Below, one piece after another: positions 48,325 through 57,342 of a stretch of DNA of 64,000 bases (position 1 is its first letter; each line of letters begins with the position of its first letter). Made by a program: the position numbers and the translations under genes. The notes below the pieces were generated by a model. The model saw nothing but the letters and a program-made list of their open reading frames with translations. It searched no databases and had not been told where the DNA came from. The stretch comes from Saprospiraceae bacterium (GTDB lineage: Bacteria; Bacteroidota; Bacteroidia; Chitinophagales; Saprospiraceae): positions 13,732 through 77,731 of the forward strand of contig JAHDDO010000018.1 of NCBI GenBank assembly GCA_020629315.1, in the 5' to 3' direction.

Positions 48325-49359
48325 AGCAGGATCGTCGTCAGGCACCGTATACTCTTTCTGTTTCTTACCAAATACAGATACATTGACATATCGCTTCGGA
48401 TTTAAGCGAAGGTCTTGCAGCAATAAATTCAGTTGATTAGATGTGTTATCCAAATTCTCATATAAGGAATTGTCATGGATTAACATCCCCAAAGAGCCTT
48501 TCTGATCATTAACACCATCAATCACATTTTGTAAACTGGATATACTGGATTTGGCCTCGGCTATAGTACTAGACAATTCCGTAATGGTTGTCTCGGCCGA
48601 ACTCACCGCGCCGTTTACACCTCCTAACGTTTGATCTAAATTCAAGGAGGCTATTTTTTGACTCGTGGTTTCTAGATTTTGTATGATTGCATTGATCTTA
48701 TCATCATTACTGGCGATATTGCCCGTTATTGCAGATAAGTTAGAAAAGGATTGTTGTAAACTTGCATTGGAACGCTGTAACAAGGTTGATAGCTCCAAGG
48801 TGATATTTTCTAAATTAGATATAGCCTTGTCTAAATTTGCAAAGGTTTGTGATGGATCTACCGTACTACTAGAATCACCCATCATGCCTGAGACAGAGTT
48901 TCCTAACGAAGCTGTATACTTATCAAACTCGGAAATGCTGACCATACTACCCAATAAACCAACTACTTGCCCTTCTATCAAATCGCCATCCTCGGCACAA
49001 TCTCCATTGCCACTGCACATTTTGTCAAATTCTAAATCTATAAAACGACCACCCATTAAACCATCCGATTTAATAACTGCTTTCGTGTAGTTCGGTATAC
49101 GGATGTCCTTGTCTACTTCAAAATCAACTCGAATCTTATTCACATTATCAGGCATAAGATTGATGTCAGTGACCGTACCTACCTTTAATCCATTGACCAA
49201 TACCTCGGTAGCAATTTCTATATCTTTTACCTCATTAAAAATGGTGTAGAAATTGAAGTTGCGTTCTAATAAATTAGATCCTAAAAGATAACGGTAGCCC
49301 CAAACAGATACTAGGATAGTGGATATAGTAACTAAGGCGATAATAATTTCTTTCTTCAT
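48313..49359 (-). CDS. MCE/MlaD family lipid-transport protein
   Basis: A 348-residue periplasmic protein anchored by an N-terminal membrane segment (residues 5-25). One MCE domain covers about residues 37-112 (FNEVKDIEIATEVLVNGLKVGTV, KSDGLMGGRFIDL). A long helical region rich in Ser, Asn and Gln follows (about 160-300), probably a coiled-coil needle or tether. MCE proteins carry phospholipids between membranes as part of an ABC system, but no mlaE or mlaF homologue lies nearby. The neighbouring amidase and LptD-like genes recall a recurrent Bacteroidota arrangement. Confidence 0.88.
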   Translation of the reverse strand: MKKEIIIALVTISTILVSVWGYRYLLGSNLLERNFNFYTIFNEVKDIEIATEVLVNGLKVGTVTDINLMPDNVNKIRVDFEVDKDIRIPNYTKAVIKSDGLMGGRFIDLEFDKMCSGNGDCAEDGDLIEGQVVGLLGSMVSISEFDKYTASLGNSVSGMMGDSSSTVDPSQTFANLDKAISNLENITLELSTLLQRSNASLQQSFSNLSAITGNIASNDDKINAIIQNLETTSQKIASLNLDQTLGGVNGAVSSAETTITELSSTIAEAKSSISSLQNVIDGVNDQKGSLGMLIHDNSLYENLDNTSNQLNLLLQDLRLNPKRYVNVSVFGKKQKEYTVPDDDPASGN

Positions 49360-49408
49360 TAAGTGGCTCTTTCACTTGAATAACGAATAGGGAAGACTTT
49401 TTAATGTC

Positions 49409-50635
49409 TTATGGCTTCATTCCGACTGCCAAATTAGACATTCTACGCTTCTCCGCCTCCATTCGTTCTGCAATTTCGATGTTAATTTTGTCTGACCCGT
49501 CATAAGCAACAATAAATGAGGCATTAAATCCAAGGTTCCTACTTTGTTTTTTGATTATATCAGCAGTTGCTTTAGTATCAAACGGACCTAATTGATATTT
49601 AAACAAGCCATCTTCTTCTATGGTTCGAATCGGAGGAGCTTCTTCTCCGAAAGCGTCCAGATCAAAATGCGCCTCTTGTTTAGTGGCGGCAATCTGAACG
49701 GTATAATGTAGCCTTGATTCTACGGGCCGTTTTTCTACGGACTTTGGAAGACTCACTACAGAGACAGGCTGTGATTGTAAGGCTTCCTTGGGAATAGCCT
49801 TCAGGTCACGCTGATCACGAATCTCATACGCAATAGGCACTTGATCGTCGGCGTGATATTCATTTCGATACCATAGGATTGCTTGGATGAGCCCCTCGGC
49901 AAGTTGATCCTGACCGGCTTCAGATAGTAGGTATTGTTCTTCTTGACTATGGGTTAAAAAACCCAACTCGACCAATACAGAAGGCATAGTCGTTTTTCGT
50001 AAAACGACAAAACCAGCTTGTTTCACACCTCTGTTTTTGCGGGCAGCCACATCCGCTAAACGTTGTTGAAGCTTTTCGGCAAATTGAATACTTTGGTCCA
50101 GATAGACATTTTGGAAAAGAGACAATATGATATGCCCTTCTGTGCTGTTTGGGTCATAGCCACCATAGGTGTTGATAAAGTCGTCCTCATAAAGGATAGA
50201 ATTATTTTCCCGCTTGGCTACCTCCAAATTTTCATCAGACGTATGCAAACCCATCACATAGGTTTCAGCACCGCGAACACTAGGTACATGGATGGCATTA
50301 CAATGCAATGAAATGAATAAATCAGCCTGCGCTTCGTTAGCCACATTAGACCGCTTGTCCAAAGAAACAAACTGATCTTGATCACGAGTCAATAGGACCC
50401 TCATCCCAGTTGATCGGTGCATTAATTTTTCCTGTACATTTTTGGCAATAGCCAGTACGATTTCTTTTTCTCGAGAATGATGACCAGCACAACCATGGTC
50501 CTTTCCGCCATGGCCCGGATCAAGAACCAGACAAAAATCAGTGGAGGCTATATTTTGCCCAAACGTAAAACTTATGTTAAAGCAAAAAAATAGCAGAATA
50601 AAAACAAGGAATACGAATTCCTTTAGATGTAGCAT
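49409..50635 (-). CDS. N-acetylmuramoyl-L-alanine amidase with SPOR-like domain
   Basis: Zinc hydrolase that removes stem peptides from peptidoglycan, used in daughter-cell separation. A signal peptide (residues 1-26) precedes an Amidase_3 domain. Its zinc ligands are His42 (DPGHGG), Glu56 (SREKEI) and His111 (SLHCNA), with catalytic Glu223 (VELGFLTH). Residues about 318-392 look like a SPOR domain (HYTVQIAAT, YQLGPFDTKATAD), which would target denuded septal glycan. It is divergent from the LptD-like gene and upstream of the MCE gene on the same strand. Confidence 0.92.
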   Translation of the reverse strand: MLHLKEFVFLVFILLFFCFNISFTFGQNIASTDFCLVLDPGHGGKDHGCAGHHSREKEIVLAIAKNVQEKLMHRSTGMRVLLTRDQDQFVSLDKRSNVANEAQADLFISLHCNAIHVPSVRGAETYVMGLHTSDENLEVAKRENNSILYEDDFINTYGGYDPNSTEGHIILSLFQNVYLDQSIQFAEKLQQRLADVAARKNRGVKQAGFVVLRKTTMPSVLVELGFLTHSQEEQYLLSEAGQDQLAEGLIQAILWYRNEYHADDQVPIAYEIRDQRDLKAIPKEALQSQPVSVVSLPKSVEKRPVESRLHYTVQIAATKQEAHFDLDAFGEEAPPIRTIEEDGLFKYQLGPFDTKATADIIKKQSRNLGFNASFIVAYDGSDKINIEIAERMEAEKRRMSNLAVGMKP

Positions 50636-50662
50636 TATCTTCGTGTTTAGTCGAACGTAGTG

Positions 50663-50684
50663 TAAAGATATATAATTATCTTTA
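50663..50684. promoter_or_regulatory. Inverted repeat in the divergent amidase/LptD promoter region
   Basis: TAAAGATA (50663-50670) and TATCTTTA (50677-50684) are a perfect 8-base inverted repeat around TATAAT, within the 56-base gap between two divergent genes. Each arm read outward resembles the -7 box TAnnTTTG with the last base changed. It may be back-to-back promoters or an operator shared by both genes. No -33 TTG boxes were found. Confidence 0.4.
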
Positions 50685-50691
50685 AAGTATA

Positions 50692-53370
50692 ATGTGCTAT
50701 AATAGAATATATTACATACTAACCCTTAGTGTTTTTACCCTGATCAATGGGCCTGTTTTTGCACAGGTTGAGCTCGATTCCAGTCAGCTAGAATTGAAAA
50801 GGCTAATAGATACAAGCGAATTCATGGCTATGGATACCCTGCCGATGGATAGCCTGTCTATAGATTCCTTGGGATTGGTATTTGATTCTACAGCTATAAT
50901 CAGTGATACACTCCTTACCGATAAGATATCTGATGACGCATTAGATGAGCCAGTTAGCTATGGGGCTAGAGATACGCAATGGTATGATCATGTGCATAAA
51001 AAGATGCACCTCTTTGGCGAAGCATACGTTAATTATCAGCAAATGGAACTTAAAGCTGGCTACATTATATACGATTTGGAAAGTAGCACAGCAGAAGCAT
51101 ATGCAATTAAAGATGACGCTGGCCATACGGTACAAAAACCAAGCTTTAAAGATGGAGACCAATCCTTTACCTATGAGCAATTAAAGTATAATTTCAAAAG
51201 CAAGAAAGGATTAGTGCAACAAGCCGTAACACAAGAAGGCGATTTGTATGTGCTAGGTGCCACCACAAAATTTATAGGAAAGTCTGATAGCATTGGTAGA
51301 GAAGACGATGTAATTTATAATACGAATGCCTTGGTCACCTCCTGTGATCATGATCACCCACATTACGGTATTCGCACAAAACGACTAAAAGTTATTCCAC
51401 AAAAAGTGGGCGTTACAGGTCCAGCCCAATTGGAAATTGCAGGTGTACCAACGCCGCTTTGGCTTCCATTCGGATTTTTTCCTTTGGCGGATGGCCGTTC
51501 GACAGGCTTGATATTTCCATCTGATTTCCCATACGAAGGAGATCGTGGCTTTGGCATTCGAGGCATTGGGTGGTATTTCCCGATCTCGGATTATGTAGAC
51601 CTTAAGATAACAGGGGACTTCTGGACAAGAGGTTCGTGGCTGGCTAATATGGGAATGAACTACAAGAAACGTTATAGATATAATGGGAGTGTGAACATAT
51701 CTTATGCGGATAATAAATTTGAAGATTTTTCAGATGGTAGCATCCAATCTTCACGAAGTTTTGGCATTCGATTAACGCATAATCAAGATGCAAAAGCACA
51801 CCCGTATCGTACGATCGGCGGTTCGATTAATTTCTCATCCAATGGTTTTAATAATAGGAATTACTCGGATCCTAGAAACGTATTGACTAATCGGTACACC
51901 TCCAATTTTCGGTTTAAACACTCCATGCCGAATACGCCCTTTAATTTTTCCATGGGTTTATCTCATGAGCAAAACACGCAGACAAATGCGGTTCGAATTA
52001 CATTGCCTGAAGTTGATCTTCGAATGAATACGATTTACCCATTCCGTAGGAAAAACAAAGTGACGACCCAAGAAAAATGGTATGAATTGATCTCTCTCCA
52101 ATACACATCTAGAGCAGCTAATTATATTGAAACAGTGGATACAGCCCTCTTCCGACCAGAGGTTTTCGAGAATATGAAATATGGGGTCAGACAGACAGCA
52201 AGTACCGGTGCTTCTTTCCAACTTTTCAAATACATCACCATAAACCCAAATGCGAGTTATGAAGAACATTGGATCTTTAGAACCGTAGAAAAACAATATT
52301 TTGAAGCTGAAGATTCCATCGCTTCCATGACCGTTGGCGGCTTTAAACCGTATAGAAAGTTTAATTCATCGATTACCGCTAATACACAATTGTTTGGCAT
52401 TTTACCCGTGAATAAAGGCCCTGTGAAAGCCTTTAGGCACACCTTAAAACCATCCATAACAGCGAATTATAATCCGGATACTAAAATGCTATACGAAGAG
52501 ATCCTGACGAATAGCAGAGGAGAAGAGGTAGCTAATTACACGCCGTTTGAAGGAGGTCCCTTTGGCTCACCGCGAGGGGAAATAGAGCGGGCTAGCTTGC
52601 GATATGGTTTGGGTAATGTAATTGAAATGAAATACTTGCGAAGGAAGGATAGTACAGAGCAAAAAATTAGACTCTTGGAGTCTTTTAATATCAGCGGGGA
52701 TTACAATTTCGCAAAGGATACAGTCCAGTGGTCGCCTGTAGCCATTTCATCCAATACTAGAATTTTTAAAAGATATACTAAGCTCAGCCTTTCGGCAACA
52801 TTGGACCCATATCTCGAAAATGGAAGCACCCGTGTGAATCAGTTCGTCCGTGATGATACAGGTAGGTTATTGCGCATGGACTTTTGGCGGGCTCAGGTGT
52901 CTACAGATTTTACCATTAAGCAATTAGTGGATCTGGTTTCTGGGCCGAAGGATGACGATAAGACTAAAAGCGATACCGAGGACAGCGATAGCTTTACACC
53001 GCTGGATCCTAAGCTGATAGAGATCCTTTCTAACATCCGAATTTCTCACAAGTTGAGCTACACCATGAGTACACAGGATAATACAGAGATGTCTATCATG
53101 CGCCAACACACCTTAGGTCTGGCAGGAAATATTAAGCTGACCGAAAATTGGAATTTGAGCGTCAGTAACCTGTCATATGACTTTATTGATAAGGATTTTA
53201 TTTACCCTTTCTTTACTTTCTCGCGCCAGTTACATTGCTGGAAAATGAATTTTTCCTGGGCACCTAATCGGGACGCATATTCCTTTTTTATTGGCGTGAA
53301 TTCGTCGACCTTAGATTTCCTCAAGTATAATTACGGACAGAATAATGTAGGTATTCGAGGATTGCCGTAA
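50692..53370 (+). CDS. lptD: LptD-like LPS assembly outer-membrane protein
   Basis: An 892-residue exported protein with a signal peptide (MCYNRIYYILTLSVFTLINGPVFAQ). After an acidic linker come an OstA-like N-terminal jellyroll (about residues 95-250, KMHLFGEAYVNYQQMELKAGYI) and a large beta-barrel region. The barrel has many alternating strands and conserved FGFFPLADGRSTGLIFPSDF and GYYF-type turns (GIGWYFPISDYVDLKITGDF). This is the Bacteroidota LptD form, which would insert lipopolysaccharide into the outer leaflet. The partner LptE is not visible nearby. Confidence 0.87.
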   Translation: MCYNRIYYILTLSVFTLINGPVFAQVELDSSQLELKRLIDTSEFMAMDTLPMDSLSIDSLGLVFDSTAIISDTLLTDKISDDALDEPVSYGARDTQWYDHVHKKMHLFGEAYVNYQQMELKAGYIIYDLESSTAEAYAIKDDAGHTVQKPSFKDGDQSFTYEQLKYNFKSKKGLVQQAVTQEGDLYVLGATTKFIGKSDSIGREDDVIYNTNALVTSCDHDHPHYGIRTKRLKVIPQKVGVTGPAQLEIAGVPTPLWLPFGFFPLADGRSTGLIFPSDFPYEGDRGFGIRGIGWYFPISDYVDLKITGDFWTRGSWLANMGMNYKKRYRYNGSVNISYADNKFEDFSDGSIQSSRSFGIRLTHNQDAKAHPYRTIGGSINFSSNGFNNRNYSDPRNVLTNRYTSNFRFKHSMPNTPFNFSMGLSHEQNTQTNAVRITLPEVDLRMNTIYPFRRKNKVTTQEKWYELISLQYTSRAANYIETVDTALFRPEVFENMKYGVRQTASTGASFQLFKYITINPNASYEEHWIFRTVEKQYFEAEDSIASMTVGGFKPYRKFNSSITANTQLFGILPVNKGPVKAFRHTLKPSITANYNPDTKMLYEEILTNSRGEEVANYTPFEGGPFGSPRGEIERASLRYGLGNVIEMKYLRRKDSTEQKIRLLESFNISGDYNFAKDTVQWSPVAISSNTRIFKRYTKLSLSATLDPYLENGSTRVNQFVRDDTGRLLRMDFWRAQVSTDFTIKQLVDLVSGPKDDDKTKSDTEDSDSFTPLDPKLIEILSNIRISHKLSYTMSTQDNTEMSIMRQHTLGLAGNIKLTENWNLSVSNLSYDFIDKDFIYPFFTFSRQLHCWKMNFSWAPNRDAYSFFIGVNSSTLDFLKYNYGQNNVGIRGLP

Positions 53371-53498
53371 GCGCTTTTTTAGGGCGACTCCCAGTCGGAG
53401 GTTTCCGACTGAGACCGGGTCATTCAGGGCTTTGGTCCAGAAGAGCATTCGCTCCATCTGGACACCTTCGGTCCCTTACTACCCCTGTCGCATCAGTA
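53371..53498. repeat. GC-rich palindromic intergenic region
   Basis: This 128-base gap between convergent genes is visibly more GC-rich than its surroundings. CAGTCGGA/TCCGACTG (53392-53399 with 53404-53411) is a perfect 8-base hairpin with a GGTT loop. GTCCAGA/TCTGGAC (53435-53441 with 53457-53463) encloses GAGC/GCTC (53443-53446 with 53451-53454). Neither has a T-run. It may be a bidirectional terminator or a REP-like repeat. Confidence 0.55.
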
Positions 53499-54179
53499 TT
53501 ACTGGGTAACACTTACATCCTCACGCCAACCTAAATACCATTTACGGAAAGCCTTCCATTCTTTGGCCGTGTCTAGTTTTACGGCATTGAATAATTTTCG
53601 CTGAAATAAAATCGCTTGGTCTGGTGTCAATGTAAAAGTTCGCTGAGCATCCGAACAAACGCCTTCTGACACCTGCCATTTTCGTTTTTCATATTGTAAA
53701 CTGTGAGATACCACTGAAGTTGAATTGGGGTCCTTCAGGTGGACCAACATCTTCTTTTCTATACCACTTAAGGCTCGCATCAAGGGCTTTGATAAACAAG
53801 GATGCTGTAGAGCCTGAGCGGTAAGAGGGGTAAATAGAACCTTGATGATTTCATAAGACTCATCAGCACTTACGGTACCGTCTTGGGCATGAGATACCAG
53901 ATTAGATACATTTTTCGCATCGATTTTGACCACATAATCACAAGTGGTAGCGATGTCTTCCGTAATCGTAAACCCTGTTTCAGCTTGGTGGACAGTAAAG
54001 GCCTCTCCCTCAGGCATTACTATTACACCTAAGGTTTCAAAGACCCCATTGAAATACCGGACCATAGCAGGGTCGTTTAGCAAGCTTCCCCATATAGCTT
54101 TATATTGGGATTGAGCCTCCATAATGGGCATTGAACTAAACAAAAAGAATAGACTTAGAAAGCTAATGTTGTTCTTCAT
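53499..54179 (-). CDS. Exported protein of unknown function
   Basis: From the ATG at 54179 the protein has 226 residues and a signal peptide (MKNNISFLSLFFLFSSMPIMEAQS). The longer frame up to 54320 was rejected because it overlaps the YciI-like gene and puts the signal peptide in the interior. The mature part has a pair of Cys (TTCDYVVKI and PCLSKP) plus another (GVCSD). It ends WKAFRKWYLGWREDVSVTQ. No domain is recognised. It starts 13 bases after the YciI-like gene on the same strand, so the two are likely co-transcribed. Confidence 0.65.
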   Translation of the reverse strand: MKNNISFLSLFFLFSSMPIMEAQSQYKAIWGSLLNDPAMVRYFNGVFETLGVIVMPEGEAFTVHQAETGFTITEDIATTCDYVVKIDAKNVSNLVSHAQDGTVSADESYEIIKVLFTPLTAQALQHPCLSKPLMRALSGIEKKMLVHLKDPNSTSVVSHSLQYEKRKWQVSEGVCSDAQRTFTLTPDQAILFQRKLFNAVKLDTAKEWKAFRKWYLGWREDVSVTQ

Positions 54180-54192
54180 AGTAAACGATTTT

Positions 54193-54627
54193 TTATTCAA
54201 GACAGGCCCCTTTAAGTGACCACCAGGGCAATAGATCGACGGCCAAGCTGCCTGCCATAACCGCTGGGTCTCGCTTAGCAAGCGCGTTGGCTTCTTCTTC
54301 AGTAGGAACGTTGTAAACAACTAGACCGCGCCAGTCTCCATCACTACCGAAAGGGCCAGCCAGTTTGATTTTGCCAATCTGAGCTAGGCTATCCATATAC
54401 GAAAGATGTTCTTGTTGGAGTACCCCTGCTTCTTCGGGCGTTCGGTCTCTGTTTTCACCTTTACGAAGCATTACAAAAAAGTACTTTTTCATAATGATGG
54501 TAGAATCCCCATCCTGCATTTCAAAAATTTCAAAACCACCTTCATCAAGCGTAACATCCTGGGCTTGAATAGGTGTTTGGAAAAGAAAAGGGATCAATAG
54601 GATCAGATAAAAATAGGATAGCTTCAT
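54193..54627 (-). CDS. Exported YciI-like protein
   Basis: A 144-residue protein with a signal peptide (MKLSYFYLILLIPFLFQTPIQAQD) and a YciI-like domain at about residues 45-140. That domain has KKYFFVMLRKGENR, EHLSYMDSLAQIGKIKLAGPFG, WRGLVVYNVPTEEEANALAKRDPAV and a final DLLPWWSLKG. YciI proteins are small dimeric alpha-beta barrels usually found in the cytoplasm, so an exported one is notable. Catalytic function in the family is poorly known. It heads a two-gene unit with the unknown exported protein. Confidence 0.8.
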   Translation of the reverse strand: MKLSYFYLILLIPFLFQTPIQAQDVTLDEGGFEIFEMQDGDSTIIMKKYFFVMLRKGENRDRTPEEAGVLQQEHLSYMDSLAQIGKIKLAGPFGSDGDWRGLVVYNVPTEEEANALAKRDPAVMAGSLAVDLLPWWSLKGACLE

Positions 54628-54677
54628 ACTCTTGTTTTTATAGCGAATCTAAATACACCTAAGTTAAAAATAAATCG

Positions 54678-54685
54678 TACCTTTG
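54678..54685 (+). promoter_or_regulatory. -7 promoter box for rpsO
   Basis: TACCTTTG is an exact TAnnTTTG match 54 bases upstream of rpsO. There is no TTG at the standard -33 distance. It fits a single promoter for rpsO and possibly pnp. Confidence 0.5.
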
Positions 54686-54739
54686 CGCGTCGCTAGAATT
54701 AGATATTCGTAATCTCTTTTTGGTAAAATTAAAATTAAG

Positions 54740-55015
54740 ATGGCAACGTATTTAACACAAGAAAAGAAAAAAGAATTCTTCAAAGAATTCGGAGGATCCG
54801 AAACAAACACCGGATCTATTGAAGGACAAGTAGCTTTATTCACCTTCAGAATTAAGTCACTTTCAGATCATCTGAGAGAGAACAACAAAGATGCTGCTTG
54901 TCGTAAAGCATTATTAACACTGGTGGGCAAGAGGAAAAGATTGCTTACCTATTTGGCCAAGAAAGATATCAATAAATATCGGGCCTTAATCGAAAAGCTA
55001 AATATCAGAAAATAA
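54740..55015 (+). CDS. rpsO: 30S ribosomal protein S15
   Basis: S15 binds 16S rRNA early and forms bridge B4. The 91-residue protein has the four-helix pattern with NTGSIEGQVALFTFRIKSLSDHL in place of the common DTGSPEVQ start, then CRKALLTLVGKRKRLLTYL. The usual HHSRRGLL segment is AACRKALL here. It is followed by a strong terminator and then pnp, the conserved rpsO-pnp pairing. Confidence 0.97.
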   Translation: MATYLTQEKKKEFFKEFGGSETNTGSIEGQVALFTFRIKSLSDHLRENNKDAACRKALLTLVGKRKRLLTYLAKKDINKYRALIEKLNIRK

Positions 55016-55022
55016 ATCTCCT

Positions 55023-55055
55023 AAGGCACTCTTCATGTAGAGTGCCTTGTTTTTA
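55023..55055 (+). terminator. Terminator after rpsO
   Basis: A perfect 10-base stem, AAGGCACTCT (55023-55032) with AGAGTGCCTT (55039-55048), a 6-base loop, then GTTTTT. It would limit transcription into pnp, so pnp may have its own promoter or depend on read-through. Confidence 0.88.
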
Positions 55056-55137
55056 TCTGATAGTTAGTTAGGAATATTGGAAAACTTAGAATCCCAACCT
55101 GTTATCTCCGTATTCCGATTTTAAAACACATAAAAAG

Positions 55138-57282
55138 ATGGGTAACATTAATCCTATTACCACCTCCTTTAACTTACCCAATGGAGAAGAGGTAATTATT
55201 GAAACTGGAAAATTGGCTACACAAGCGCATGGTAGCGTAGTAGTCAAAGTGGGTAAAACAATGATCTTTTGTTCAGTAGTTTCTGCAAAAGAGAAAAAAG
55301 AAGGACAAAGCTTCTTTCCATTATCGGTAGATTATCAAGAAAAGTTTGCTGCAGCAGGTAGAATACCGGGTAACTTCTTTAGAAGAGAAACTCGTTTAAA
55401 TGACTACGAAATCTTAATCTCTAGATTAGTAGATAGAGCGATCAGACCTTTATTTCCTGATGGTTACATGAATGAAACGCAGGTAATTATTAATCTCATT
55501 TCGGCAGATGACGAAACATTGCCAGATGCGTATTGTGCCTTAGCAGCTTCTGCAGCCCTTGCCGTTTCTAATATTAACTTCGATGGTCCAATCTCTGAAG
55601 TAAGAGTAGCTAAGATCAATGGTGAATACCATGTGAACCCTAAGCGAAGCGAATTGGAAGAAGCATCCTTGGATATTATCGTGGCAGCTACGATGGAAAA
55701 TGTCATGATGGTAGAAGGTGAGGCTAAAGAGTGCCAAGAAGATGAATTAATTGAAGCTATAAAAATCGGTCATGAAGCGATCAAGGTGCAGTGTAATGCA
55801 CAATTAGCCTTGGCTGAAAAAGTAGGAGAGAAAGCAACCGTAAAACGAGAACTGCCAGAGGTTGAAGTAAACGAGGAACTAATGGCTAATATTAAAACAT
55901 TGGCTGTTGATAAAATCCTAGAGGTTTCTAGAGGTGGTTTGGCTAAACACGTGAGAAAAGACAAATTTTCCGAAATTAAAGACTTAGTAATGGAGTCTCT
56001 TTTGGAAGAGAAAGGAGAAGAGTATATGGAGGAGCACGGTTCGACGGCCAGTGATTACTTCGGTAAGATAAAGAAAGAAACGATCCGTAGAATGGTACTG
56101 GATGAGAGCGTACGTTTAGATGGTAGAAAGTTTGATGAAGTACGACCTATCTGGACAGAAGTGAACTACTTACCGGCGGCACACGGATCAGCTATCTTTA
56201 ATAGAGGTGAAACGCAAGCATTGACATCATTGACACTAGGTACTAAGCTGGATAAGTTAATGATAGATACGGCATTGAATTCATATTATGATGACTTCAT
56301 TCTACATTATAATTTCCCTGCGTTATCCGTAGGTGAAATTAAGCCTATGAGAGGGCCAGGTAGACGAGAAGTGGGTCATGCTAACTTGGCTAGTCGTTCT
56401 CTAAGACAAGTTATGCCAGAGGATAATCCATATACGATCAGACTTGTTTCTGATATTTTAGAATCCAATGGATCATCTTCAATGGCGACTGTCTGTGCAG
56501 GCGCACTTGCACTTATGGATGCCGGTATCAAGATCAAATCTCCGGTTTCAGGGATTGCAATGGGTATGATCTCTGATGGCGAGAAGACAGCTATTCTTTC
56601 TGATATTTTAGGAGATGAAGATGCGTTAGGAGATATGGACTTTAAGGTGACTGGTACATCAAAAGGTATCACTGCATGCCAGATGGATATTAAGATTGAT
56701 GGATTACCATACTCATTGTTAGAGCAAGCCTTGGAGCAAGCCAAAGCAGGTAGATTGCATATTCTAAATGAAATGAATAAGACAATCAGCCAGCCAAATG
56801 ATGATCTGAAGCCGCATGCACCAAGAATGGTTGAGATTCGAATTGACAAAAACTTTATTGGAGCTGTAATTGGCCCAGGTGGTAAAGTCATTCAAGAGAT
56901 CCAAGCAGAAACAGAAACGGTTATCAATATCGAAGAAGTAGGTAATGAAGGTGTTGTTTCTATCGCAAGTAGTAATAAGGATTCTATTGATGCAGCCTTA
57001 GCGCGTATCAATAAGATCACTTTTACGCCACAAGTTGGTGAATCATATGATGGTGTGGTGGCTAGCGTTATGCCATATGGTGTATTCGTAGATTTCCACG
57101 GTAAGAGTGGCTTGATTCACGTTACAGAAATTTCACATAGCCGAATTAATAACGTATCAGATGTCTTTAAAGAAGGAGACCCTGTTAAGTTTAAAATTGT
57201 AGGCGTGGATAGAAAGTCTGGAAAACTAAGACTTTCAAGAAAGGTATTACTACCAAATCCAAATGAACAAAAGGCAGATTAA
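55138..57282 (+). CDS. pnp: Polyribonucleotide nucleotidyltransferase (PNPase)
   Basis: 3'-to-5' phosphorolytic exoribonuclease of RNA turnover. The 714-residue protein has a first RNase PH domain (about 10-140, GRIPGNFFRRETRLNDYEILISRLVDRAIRPLF) and an all-helical linker. The second RNase PH domain (about 315-545) has DGRKFDEVRPIW and MRGPGRREVGHANLASRSL. A KH domain (about 565-620, IGAVIGPGGKVIQEI) and an S1 domain (about 635-705, GVVASVMPYGVFVDF) follow. Complete by length and motifs. Confidence 0.98.
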   Translation: MGNINPITTSFNLPNGEEVIIETGKLATQAHGSVVVKVGKTMIFCSVVSAKEKKEGQSFFPLSVDYQEKFAAAGRIPGNFFRRETRLNDYEILISRLVDRAIRPLFPDGYMNETQVIINLISADDETLPDAYCALAASAALAVSNINFDGPISEVRVAKINGEYHVNPKRSELEEASLDIIVAATMENVMMVEGEAKECQEDELIEAIKIGHEAIKVQCNAQLALAEKVGEKATVKRELPEVEVNEELMANIKTLAVDKILEVSRGGLAKHVRKDKFSEIKDLVMESLLEEKGEEYMEEHGSTASDYFGKIKKETIRRMVLDESVRLDGRKFDEVRPIWTEVNYLPAAHGSAIFNRGETQALTSLTLGTKLDKLMIDTALNSYYDDFILHYNFPALSVGEIKPMRGPGRREVGHANLASRSLRQVMPEDNPYTIRLVSDILESNGSSSMATVCAGALALMDAGIKIKSPVSGIAMGMISDGEKTAILSDILGDEDALGDMDFKVTGTSKGITACQMDIKIDGLPYSLLEQALEQAKAGRLHILNEMNKTISQPNDDLKPHAPRMVEIRIDKNFIGAVIGPGGKVIQEIQAETETVINIEEVGNEGVVSIASSNKDSIDAALARINKITFTPQVGESYDGVVASVMPYGVFVDFHGKSGLIHVTEISHSRINNVSDVFKEGDPVKFKIVGVDRKSGKLRLSRKVLLPNPNEQKAD

Positions 57283-57309
57283 TTTTTAGTAAGCCTCGTA
57301 AATAAAGTA

Positions 57310-57342
57310 AAAGGGTCTCTTGTTTCAAGGGACCCTTTATTT
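57310..57342 (+). terminator. Terminator after pnp
   Basis: AAAGGGTCTCTT (57310-57321) pairs with AAGGGACCCTTT (57327-57338) over 12 positions with one T-G wobble and a 5-base loop, followed by ATTTATT. The T-run is short but the stem is strong. Confidence 0.78.

Noticed and set aside
54180-54320. Longer start for the exported protein at 53499-54179
   Set aside because: It overlaps the YciI-like gene by 128 bases and would bury a clear signal peptide at position 48.
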